A stretch of DNA of 52,516 bases from Segatella maculosa DSM 19339 = JCM 15638. GTDB taxonomy: Bacteria > Bacteroidota > Bacteroidia > Bacteroidales > Bacteroidaceae. The stretch covers positions 1 to 52,516 of the forward strand of contig NZ_KB908336.1 in assembly GCF_000382385.1 (NCBI RefSeq). The letters are read 5' to 3'. The notes below the pieces were generated by a model, which saw nothing but the letters and a program-made list of their open reading frames with translations, made no database searches and was not told where the DNA came from. The translations under genes and the position numbers were made by a program. Shown here one piece after another: positions 19,002 to 25,606 of the stretch (position 1 is its first letter; every line of letters begins with the position of its first letter).

Positions 19002-19991
19002 ATGGAAGAACTCAACGTCATGGTGGCCGACAGCAGTCATATCGACTATGTCGACACCATTCTGCAAACGATTTCCGATGCTGCAAAGGTCAGGGGAACG
19101 GGCATAGCCAAGCGTTCTCCGGAATATGTGGCCACGAAAATGCGCGAGGGAAAGGCCGTCATTGCCCTGCAAGGCAGGCGGTTTGCCGGTTTCAGTTACA
19201 TCGAAACGTGGGGCAACAAGCACTATGTAACGACCTCAGGATTGATTGTTCACCCTGACTTCCGCGGCCTCGGACTGGCCAAAAAGATAAAGGATCTCAC
19301 GTTTACTTTAGCCAGAAAGCGATGGCCAAAGGCTAAGATTTTCTCACTGACCAGCGGAGCTGCCGTGATGAAAATGAACACACAGCTGGGTTATAGGCCT
19401 GTAACGTTTAAGGAACTGACCGACGATGACGCCTTTTGGCGCGGCTGTGAGGGTTGCATCAACGTTGATGTGCTCCACCGAACCAACCGCCGTTATTGCA
19501 TCTGCACGGCCATGTTGTTCGATCCGGAGGAGGAAATGGAAGCCCACCCCCAACCCCTCCCAAGGGAGGGGAGCGCAACACACACAACAAAGATAGCACA
19601 ATATAAGACCGCGGACAGTGGGACGTATGGTAAATTGAAAGAATTTGCATACGAGAACAGAAGAAATCCGACCGAAGCGGAGCATATCTTATGGGGCTAT
19701 CTGAAAGGTATGCAACAAGGAGTGCGCTTCAGAAGACAACACATCATAGGACAATTTATTGCCGATTTGTCTTGTCCACGGTTGAAACTGATTATAGAAA
19801 TCGACGGAGGTTACCATCAACTGCCTTCCCAACAGGCCTCCGACAGGCAGCGTACTGCGTGGCTTGAAGCACAAGGCTACACGGTTATGAGGTTCACGAA
19901 TGAAGAAATTATAGCCGATACCAAGCGCGTTTTGAATGAAATACAAAAGGAAATAGAACGATTAAAAATAATTGAATATGGGAGAACATAG
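19002..19991 (+). CDS. GNAT acyltransferase fused in frame to an inserted DUF559 nuclease domain
   Basis: The 329-residue frame has two unrelated parts. Residues 1-178 are a GNAT acyltransferase, with LIVHPDFRGLGLAKKI forming the acyl-CoA loop. Its place between argR and argG matches the acyltransferase proposed as the N-acylglutamate (probably N-succinylglutamate) synthase of Bacteroides arginine synthesis; that role is from memory. Residues 181-192 (AHPQPLPREGSA) translate the left inverted repeat of an inserted element. Residues about 208-322 are a DUF559 (Vsr-like PD-(D/E)XK) nuclease domain with Asp255, Glu266 and Asp268 (FIAD...IIEIDGGYH). No in-frame ATG precedes the nuclease domain, so it would be made only as this fusion. 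Met179 (ATG 19536, after GGAGGAGGAA) looks like the former argG start. Confidence 0.8.
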   Translation: MEELNVMVADSSHIDYVDTILQTISDAAKVRGTGIAKRSPEYVATKMREGKAVIALQGRRFAGFSYIETWGNKHYVTTSGLIVHPDFRGLGLAKKIKDLTFTLARKRWPKAKIFSLTSGAAVMKMNTQLGYRPVTFKELTDDDAFWRGCEGCINVDVLHRTNRRYCICTAMLFDPEEEMEAHPQPLPREGSATHTTKIAQYKTADSGTYGKLKEFAYENRRNPTEAEHILWGYLKGMQQGVRFRRQHIIGQFIADLSCPRLKLIIEIDGGYHQLPSQQASDRQRTAWLEAQGYTVMRFTNEEIIADTKRVLNEIQKEIERLKIIEYGRT

Positions 19992-20061
19992 CACAAAATC
20001 ACCTTGTTCGGTTAAGGAGCAAGTCGCATCTCCCCTCCCTCGGGAGGGGAAGGGGGTGGGC
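19542..20061 (+). mobile_element. 520-bp DUF559 nuclease element with palindromic inverted ends
   Basis: The left end (19542-19573) reads GCCCACCCCC, AA, CCCCTCCC, AA, GGGAGGGG, AG. The right end (20030-20061) reads CTCCCCTCCC, TC, GGGAGGGG, AA, GGGGGTGGGC, which is the same sequence inverted with few differences. Each end is itself a palindrome. Between them lies a DUF559 nuclease coding segment. No target-site duplication is evident. The left flank GGAGGAGGAA-ATG-GAA and the right flank (codons for QRVVVAFSGG) look like the two halves of the original argG 5' end. Mobility is inferred from structure, not shown. Confidence 0.7.
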
Positions 20062-21258
20062 CAACGCGTCGTTGTCGCCTTTTCAGGCGGACTCGACACC
20101 TCATACACCGTGATGAAACTCAGTCAGGAAGGCTGGGAAGTCTATGCCGCATGTGCCAACACGGGCGGTTTCAGCGACGAACAGCTCAAGACCAACGAAG
20201 CAAATGCCTACAAACTGGGGGCAAAGCACTATGTTACGCTCGACGTTACGCAGGAGTATTACGAGAAAAGTCTCAAATATATGATCTTCGGAAACGTAAT
20301 GCGCAACAACTGTTACCCCATTTCCGTCAGCTCGGAACGCATCTTTCAGGCCATTGCCATCGCTCGCTACGCCAACGAGATCGGTGCCGATGCCATCGCA
20401 CATGGCAGCACTGGGGCGGGAAACGACCAGATACGCTTCGACATGACGTTCCTTGTAATGGCGCCGAACGTGGAGATTATCACGCTGACCCGCGACAAAG
20501 CGTTGAGCAGAAAGGAAGAGGTTGACTATCTGAATGCGCATGGTTTCGCGGCCGACTTCGCCAAATTGAAATACAGTTACAACGTAGGCATCTGGGGAAC
20601 CAGCATCTGTGGGGGCGAATTACTCGACCCAATGCAGGGCCTTCCCGAGGAGGCTTACCTGAAACATGTCACGAAGAAGGAAGAAAGTCTGCTGAAGATA
20701 ACTTTCGAAAAGGGCGAAATCGTGGCCGTGAATGATGAGAAGTTCGACGACAAGATAGCTGCCATTCAACGGATAGAAGCCCTCGGTGGGGCCTATGCCA
20801 TAGGGCGTGACTGCAACGTTGGCGATACAATCATCGGTATAAAAGGGCGCGTTGGCTTTGAAGCCGCAGCTCCCAAGCTCATCATCGAGGCCCATCGACT
20901 GTTGGAAAAAAGCACACTCAGCAAGTGGCAACAGTATTGGAAGGACCAAGTTGCCAACTGGTATGGCATGTTTTTGCATGAGAGTCAGTATCTCGAACCC
21001 GTCATGCCGGACATCGAAGCAATGCTCACCAGCAGCCAACGCAACGTGAACGGCACGGCAATCTTGCGGCTCCGACCCTTCGGTTTCCAGACGGTAGGCA
21101 TTGATAGTGCCGACGATTTGACGAAATCGAAGCTTGGGGAATACGGCGAAATGCAGCATGGTTGGACGGCGGAAGACGCAAAGGGGTTCATAAAAGTAAG
21201 CTCCACACCACTGAGAGTGTACTATGGAATGCACCCCAAAGAGCTCTCCCGTCCCTAA
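19978..21258 (+). CDS. argG: Argininosuccinate synthase with repeat-derived N-terminal extension
   Basis: ArgG condenses citrulline and aspartate with ATP in arginine synthesis. From the ATG at 19978 the protein has 426 residues. The first 28 come from the inserted element, including VASPLPREGKGVG, and the family sequence starts at VVVAFSGGLDTSYT, the nucleotide-binding motif. Further blocks are AHGSTGAGNDQIRFD and the C-terminal LRVYYGMHP. A GTG at 20056 directly after the purine-rich repeat end (GGGAGGGGAAGGG) would give a protein of ordinary length and is a serious alternative start. The frame overlaps the upstream fusion by 14 bases. A solo repeat copy lies just after the stop. Confidence 0.92.
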   Translation: MGEHSTKSPCSVKEQVASPLPREGKGVGQRVVVAFSGGLDTSYTVMKLSQEGWEVYAACANTGGFSDEQLKTNEANAYKLGAKHYVTLDVTQEYYEKSLKYMIFGNVMRNNCYPISVSSERIFQAIAIARYANEIGADAIAHGSTGAGNDQIRFDMTFLVMAPNVEIITLTRDKALSRKEEVDYLNAHGFAADFAKLKYSYNVGIWGTSICGGELLDPMQGLPEEAYLKHVTKKEESLLKITFEKGEIVAVNDEKFDDKIAAIQRIEALGGAYAIGRDCNVGDTIIGIKGRVGFEAAAPKLIIEAHRLLEKSTLSKWQQYWKDQVANWYGMFLHESQYLEPVMPDIEAMLTSSQRNVNGTAILRLRPFGFQTVGIDSADDLTKSKLGEYGEMQHGWTAEDAKGFIKVSSTPLRVYYGMHPKELSRP

Positions 21259-21266
21259 AGAAGACC

Positions 21267-21296
21267 TCCCCCGGCCCCTCTGAAGGAGGGGAGCGT
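21267..21296. repeat. Solo copy of the GC-rich palindrome after argG
   Basis: CCTCCCCCGGCCCCTC, TGAA, GGAGGGGAG follows the argG stop by nine bases. It has the orientation of the left end of the DUF559 element and also shares the bases GCG after the palindrome. Confidence 0.7.
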
Positions 21297-21430
21297 GAGC
21301 TTGAGGCAAGGAGATGGGCCGACTAAACGGCGAAAGTCGTAGGCCTTCCTTGCAACTTTTCATCGCTTAAACGAGTCATATAAATAAAAAAGTGCAGCTA
21401 AAACGATGCATGATAAATGAATAATTGTGA

Positions 21431-21655
21431 ATGAAACAAAGGATTATGGGAAACGGAAAAAGACTGGTGCGCTCGTCATCTGACAGATGGCTGGCCGGAA
21501 TATTGGGCGGTATAGCCGATTATTTGGATTGGGACCCGGCATTGCTTCGCATTGCCTATTTGCTGTTGACACTGTGCAGCGTAGGCTTTCCGGGCATCAT
21601 CGCCTACATTATCCTGTGGATATGCATGCCACGGGACACAAACTACGACGTATGA
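21431..21655 (+). CDS. Small PspC-domain membrane protein
   Basis: The 74-residue protein fits the PspC domain: an N-terminal KRLVRSSSDRWLAGILGGIADYLDWDPALLRIAYLL-type segment with the GI.GG.A.Y motif and a C-terminal membrane helix (LLLTLCSVGFPGIIAYIILWI), ending in MP. PspC relays envelope stress in enterobacteria; lone PspC proteins in Bacteroidetes have no settled role. It sits inside the arginine operon, and its stop codon overlaps the argC start (ATGA at 21652-21655), which suggests translational coupling. An alternative ATG is at 21446. Confidence 0.85.
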   Translation: MKQRIMGNGKRLVRSSSDRWLAGILGGIADYLDWDPALLRIAYLLLTLCSVGFPGIIAYIILWICMPRDTNYDV

Positions 21656-22653
21656 TCAGGGTTGGAATTCTCGGGGCGGCAGGATATACGGGGGGAGAAC
21701 TCATTCGGCTGCTGCTCCATCACCCCGAAACGGAGATTGTTTTTGCCAACAGCGAGAGCAATGCCGGCAACCTCGTGGCCGATGTTCACGAGGGATTGTA
21801 TGGCGATACTGCCCTTCGGTTCACGTCAGAGATGCCTTTTGACGAGGTAGACGTGGTGTTCTTCTGCTTCGGACACGGCAAGAGCGAGGCTTTCATGCAT
21901 GCACATGACATTCCGGAACGGGTGAAAATCATCGACTTAGCACAGGACTTTCGTCTGCTTCCTGCCAAGGTCGTGGCGACACAACGGCCCACTCCAGAGG
22001 CTCACGACTTTGTTTACGGGCTACCGGAACTCAACAAAGCGGCCATCGTAAAGGCACGCCATGTAGCCAATCCGGGCTGCTTTGCCACCTGTATTCAGTT
22101 GGGTTTGCTGCCTGCCGCAAGGCTGAAGCTCATCAAAGAAGACGTGGCCGTGAATGCCATCACAGGAAGTACGGGGGCAGGACAGAAGCCCGGGGCGACG
22201 ACCCACTTCTCTTGGCGTAACAACAACATGAGCATCTACAAGGCATTCAACCACCAACACGTGCCTGAAATCAGGCAAAGCCTCGCGCAGGTGCAGGGTT
22301 CTTTGACGGCTTCCATCGACTTCATTCCCTATCGGGGCGATTTCACGCGCGGCATCTTTGCCACCGAGGTCATCAAGACAGACGTCGATGCCGACACAAT
22401 CGTCAATGCTTACAAGGACTTCTATAAAAACGCCTGCTTCACGCACTACGTAGACTGCGCAATAGACTTGAAACAGGTGGTCAATACGAACAAATGTCTC
22501 GTCCATTGCGACAAGATAGGCAACAAACTGCTCGTCACGTCGTGCATAGACAACCTGCTGAAAGGGGCCGTCGGACAGGCCGTCGAGAACATGAACCTTA
22601 TGTTCGGCATGCAGGAAGACAAAGGATTGAAATTAAAAGCAACGGGATTTTAG
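21652..22653 (+). CDS. argC: N-acyl-gamma-glutamyl-phosphate reductase
   Basis: ArgC reduces N-acyl-glutamyl phosphate to the semialdehyde with NADPH. Start at the ATG 21652 gives 333 residues with GILGAAGYTGGELIRLLL at the N-terminus and the active-site Cys143 in ANPGCFATCIQLGLLP. A longer open frame to 21487 lies over the PspC gene and is not used. The carbamoyltransferase at 29.8 kb is of the N-succinylornithine type, so the natural substrate here may be the succinyl rather than the acetyl intermediate. argD begins at the very next base after the stop. Confidence 0.95.
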   Translation: MIRVGILGAAGYTGGELIRLLLHHPETEIVFANSESNAGNLVADVHEGLYGDTALRFTSEMPFDEVDVVFFCFGHGKSEAFMHAHDIPERVKIIDLAQDFRLLPAKVVATQRPTPEAHDFVYGLPELNKAAIVKARHVANPGCFATCIQLGLLPAARLKLIKEDVAVNAITGSTGAGQKPGATTHFSWRNNNMSIYKAFNHQHVPEIRQSLAQVQGSLTASIDFIPYRGDFTRGIFATEVIKTDVDADTIVNAYKDFYKNACFTHYVDCAIDLKQVVNTNKCLVHCDKIGNKLLVTSCIDNLLKGAVGQAVENMNLMFGMQEDKGLKLKATGF

Positions 22654-23796
22654 ATGAAACTATTCGATGTGTACCCTCTCTTCGATATAAACATCGTGAG
22701 GGGACAAGGAGTCAACGTGTGGGACGACAAAGGTCAGGCGTATCTCGACCTCTATGGCGGACACGCCGTCATCAGTATCGGGCACTGTCACCCGCATTAT
22801 GTCGACCGAATGACCCGACAACTGGGCGAACTTGGCTTTTACAGCAACTCCGTCGTCAACCGATTGCAAGTGGAACTGGCCGAAAGACTGGGGCGAATCA
22901 GCGGTTATGACGACTATCAATTGTTCCTCGTCAACAGCGGGGCCGAGGCCAACGAGAACGCTTTGAAGCTGGCTTCGTTCGCGAATGGGCGAAAACGTGT
23001 GCTCTCCGCAGCGAAAGCCTTTCACGGGCGTACGTCGTTGGCCGTGGAAGCAACCGACAATCCGAAGATTATTGCACCCATTAATGCCAACGGACACGTG
23101 ACCTATCTGCCGCTCAACGACTTGCCGGCATGGGAGAAAGAGCTGGCCAAAGGCGACGTGTGTGCCTGTATCGTGGAGTGCATACAGGGTGTGGGCGGGC
23201 TCGACATGGCCACTCCGGCGTTTGCCCAAGGCCTGCAAGCGGCCTGCAAGCAGCACGGCACAGTGCTCATCTGCGACGAGATACAGTGCGGTTACGGTCG
23301 CAGCGGCCGGTTCTTCGTCCACCAATGGCTCGGCATCCGACCCGACATGATCACCGTGGCCAAAGGCATCGGCAACGGATTCCCTATGGGCGGCGTGTTG
23401 ATTTCGCCCGACTTCAAGCCCGTTTACGGTCAGTTGGGAACCACTTTCGGCGGCAACCACTTGGCCTGCACAGCGGCATTGGCCGTGCTCGACGTGTTCG
23501 AGAACGAGGGTTTGGTGGAGAATGCGCATCTCGTGGGCGACTATTTGATGGACGAACTGAGCCAACTGCAACAGCGCACCCGCCACATTCGCGAACTGCG
23601 CGGGCGCGGATTGATGGTCGGTGTGGTGTTGGACATGCCGCACAAGGAGCTCCGCAACAAGCTCATTCACGAGCAATACTGCTTCACGGGCAGTGCCGGG
23701 ACCGACATGCTGCGCCTGCTTCCGCCGCTGACCCTCTCGCGCGACAACGCAGACGACTTCATCAAGCGACTGGAAACCGCTTTAAGCGAACTATAA
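22654..23796 (+). CDS. argD: N-acylornithine aminotransferase
   Basis: This 380-residue class-III PLP aminotransferase converts N-acyl-glutamate semialdehyde to N-acylornithine. It shows LDLYGGHAVISIGHCHP, VNSGAEANENALKLA, AFHGRTSLA, the cofactor Asp in LICDEIQCGYGRSG and the PLP Lys237 in TVAKGIGNGFPMGG. It starts at the base following the argC stop (TAG-ATG) and is followed by proC after 9 bases. As for argC, the acyl group is likely succinyl in this lineage, by inference from the carbamoyltransferase. Confidence 0.94.
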   Translation: MKLFDVYPLFDINIVRGQGVNVWDDKGQAYLDLYGGHAVISIGHCHPHYVDRMTRQLGELGFYSNSVVNRLQVELAERLGRISGYDDYQLFLVNSGAEANENALKLASFANGRKRVLSAAKAFHGRTSLAVEATDNPKIIAPINANGHVTYLPLNDLPAWEKELAKGDVCACIVECIQGVGGLDMATPAFAQGLQAACKQHGTVLICDEIQCGYGRSGRFFVHQWLGIRPDMITVAKGIGNGFPMGGVLISPDFKPVYGQLGTTFGGNHLACTAALAVLDVFENEGLVENAHLVGDYLMDELSQLQQRTRHIRELRGRGLMVGVVLDMPHKELRNKLIHEQYCFTGSAGTDMLRLLPPLTLSRDNADDFIKRLETALSEL

Positions 23797-23805
23797 TATA
23801 AAGGT

Positions 23806-24582
23806 ATGAAAATAGCAATCATCGGAGCCGGAGCCATGGGCGGAGCCTTTGCAGAGGGCCTGTTAAGAGGCAACCGGTTCAAATCTGCCGACATCACCGT
23901 GGCCAATCCGCACGCCTCGAAGCTCGAACGCTTCGCCGAAATGGGCGCAAGCATCACCACCAACAACAAAGCCGCCGTGGGCGATGCCGACATTGTGGCC
24001 ATCGTGGTGAAGCCGTGGTTGGTGGAACAGGTCGTCAACGACATCAAACCCGTGCTCAGCCCTCGGCAAATCATCGTCAACATGGCGGCCTCCATCTCCT
24101 CGGAACAGCTCTTTGCGTGGCTGGAACAGGAAGACGGCAACGGTCCCACGCTCTTTCAAGTGATTCCCAACATCGCCATTGCGGTTGGGAACAGCATGAC
24201 TTTCATCGTGCCGTGCCGTGCCGACGCCGATCAAGTGAGGCAGGTAAAGGAAGTGTTCGACGACGTGGGCCAGACTTACCTCACCGACGAGCAACACCTT
24301 CGGGCCGGAACGATGCTGGCAAGTTGCGGCATCGCCTACGCCATGCGCTATATCCGTGCGGCCGCGGAGGGCGGAGTAGAACTGGGTTTCAAGGCCGACG
24401 TGGCTAAAGACATCGTGCTGCAAACCGTGAAAGGGGCGGTGGAACTGCTGCAAGCCAACGGTAACCACCCCGAAGCCGAAATCGACAAGGTGACGACGCC
24501 GGGCGGGCTCACCATCCGTGGCCTCAACGAAATGGAGCATGCCGGCTTCACGAGTGCTGTGATACGCGGACTGAAAGTGTGA
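23806..24582 (+). CDS. proC: Pyrroline-5-carboxylate reductase
   Basis: ProC makes the last step of proline synthesis, reducing P5C with NAD(P)H. The 258-residue protein has the Rossmann motif IIGAGAMGGAFAEG at the N-terminus, an IVAIVVKPW stretch, PNIAIAVGNSM, and the C-terminal signature with DKVTTPGGLTIRGLNEME. It follows argD by 9 bases and ends the compact argG-proC run. proB and proA lie further down the same block, so the proline pathway is complete here. Confidence 0.95.
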   Translation: MKIAIIGAGAMGGAFAEGLLRGNRFKSADITVANPHASKLERFAEMGASITTNNKAAVGDADIVAIVVKPWLVEQVVNDIKPVLSPRQIIVNMAASISSEQLFAWLEQEDGNGPTLFQVIPNIAIAVGNSMTFIVPCRADADQVRQVKEVFDDVGQTYLTDEQHLRAGTMLASCGIAYAMRYIRAAAEGGVELGFKADVAKDIVLQTVKGAVELLQANGNHPEAEIDKVTTPGGLTIRGLNEMEHAGFTSAVIRGLKV

Positions 24583-24597
24583 AGCGCCTCTCCAAAC

Positions 24598-24630
24598 ACC
24601 CACCCCAACCCCTCTCGAAAGGAGGGGCGT
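24598..24630. repeat. Solo copy of the GC-rich palindrome after proC
   Basis: CCCACCCCAACCCCTC, TCGAAA, GGAGGGG lies 16 bases after the proC stop, in the same orientation as the left end of the DUF559 element. It includes the outer CCCACCCC part, so it is a complete end copy. Confidence 0.75.
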
Positions 24631-24659
24631 GCCAACAACAGCAAACACTTAGAAATATA

Positions 24660-24912
24660 GGTGTTAAACACTCGCAACCATGAGTGTTAAACACTCGCAG
24701 TCGTAGGTGTTAAACACTTGCAATCGTGGGTGTTAAACACTCACAGTCGTGGGTGTTTAACACCTTCGGAGAAAGGTACGGTATACCCTTGACCATGGGT
24801 ACGGTACACCTACGAAGGTCGGTACGATACACCGATGGAGGTCGGTACGGTACACCGATGAAAGTCGGTACGATACACCTTTGAACAGAGGTACGGTATA
24901 CCCTTTGGAAAG
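24660..24912. repeat. Two-part 23-bp-period tandem array
   Basis: Eleven units follow each other with an exact 23-base period. Five have the core GTGTTAAACAC (or GTGTTTAACAC) starting at 24661, 24684, 24707, 24730 and 24753. Six have the core GTACGGTATAC, GTACGGTACAC or GTACGATACAC starting at 24776, 24799, 24822, 24845, 24868 and 24891. The change of core happens without any loss of phase. The other 12 bases of each unit vary more, such as TCGCAGTCGTAG or CGATGGAGGTCG. The first core is palindromic. The array fills the interval between proC and the XRE-cupin regulator. The period is not a multiple of three, so it is not coding. Confidence 0.9.
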
Positions 24913-24999
24913 GCTATTCGGTCCCCTTTCCTTTGTGAGGCGCGGGGGAGTCTCTCTAATTAAATCGTATCGAATACAGCGTAATCGGAAAAGATTTCG

Positions 25000-25007
25000 T
25001 AACTTTG
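25000..25007 (+). promoter_or_regulatory. -7 box of the XRE-cupin gene
   Basis: TAACTTTG lies 31 bases before the ATG at 25039, without a clear -33 TTTG. Six bases after the box an ATG (25013) opens a six-codon frame ending at 25031-25033, five bases before the regulator start codon. Confidence 0.5.
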
Positions 25008-25038
25008 GCGGCATGAAAACAATTAAATCATAAGCAAT

Positions 25039-25593
25039 ATGGAAGATTCTATCAAACAAATCGGCGAGCGACTGCGCGGGCTCCGCGACGTACTCGACAT
25101 TCCGGCAGAAGAAGTCGCCGAGCTCTGCAACATCAGTCTGGAGCACTATCTCAAGATTGAATCGGGCGAGGCCGACCCTTCGGTCTACCGCCTATCGAAG
25201 ATATCAAAACGTTACGGCATATCGCTCGACGTGCTGCTCTTCGGCGAAGAGCCGCGCATGAGCAGCTATTACCTGACCCGCGACGGTCAGGCTCCCGAGA
25301 TAGACCGTGGCGACAGCTACCAGTATCAGACGCTGGCCGGAGGCTTCCGCGGGCGCAAGATGGACCCGTTCCTCGTGGTCGTCGACCCGTTGCCCGAGGG
25401 GAAGCGACACAGCAAGAACACGCACGACGGACAGGAAGTGGACTATATCCTCGAGGGTGTGTTGGAGCTGACCATCGACGGCAAGGTGCTCGTGTTGCGG
25501 AAAGGCGACTGTGTCTACTTCGATGCGACTATCCCTCATTGCATGCACGCCTTGGAAGGGAAGTCAGCTAAATTCTTATGCGTAGTAAACTAA
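25039..25593 (+). CDS. XRE-type HTH regulator with C-terminal cupin domain
   Basis: The 184-residue protein has an N-terminal helix-turn-helix (about residues 6-66, IGERLRGLRDVLDIPAEEVAEL...) and a C-terminal cupin (about 105-180, with HDGQEVDYILEGVLEL and LRKGDCVYFDATIPHCMHAL, giving the usual Glu and His metal-site residues). Proteins of this build usually repress or activate neighbouring catabolic genes in response to a small ligand. It is followed after 13 bases by the acyl-CoA synthetase-like gene, its likely partner. The 23-bp array immediately upstream may be related to its control, but nothing proves that. Confidence 0.9.
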   Translation: MEDSIKQIGERLRGLRDVLDIPAEEVAELCNISLEHYLKIESGEADPSVYRLSKISKRYGISLDVLLFGEEPRMSSYYLTRDGQAPEIDRGDSYQYQTLAGGFRGRKMDPFLVVVDPLPEGKRHSKNTHDGQEVDYILEGVLELTIDGKVLVLRKGDCVYFDATIPHCMHALEGKSAKFLCVVN

Positions 25594-25606
25594 AAAGGAG
25601 AAGCCT

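Noticed and set aside
21487..21651. Long N-terminal extension of ArgC
   Set aside because: This part overlaps the PspC gene in another frame and has no similarity to ArgC. The ATG at 21652 fits the Rossmann start exactly.
24660..24912. CRISPR array at the 23-bp repeats
   Set aside because: Units are only 23 bases in total with about 11 conserved, leaving no room for spacers of 30 or more bases. There are no cas genes in the window.
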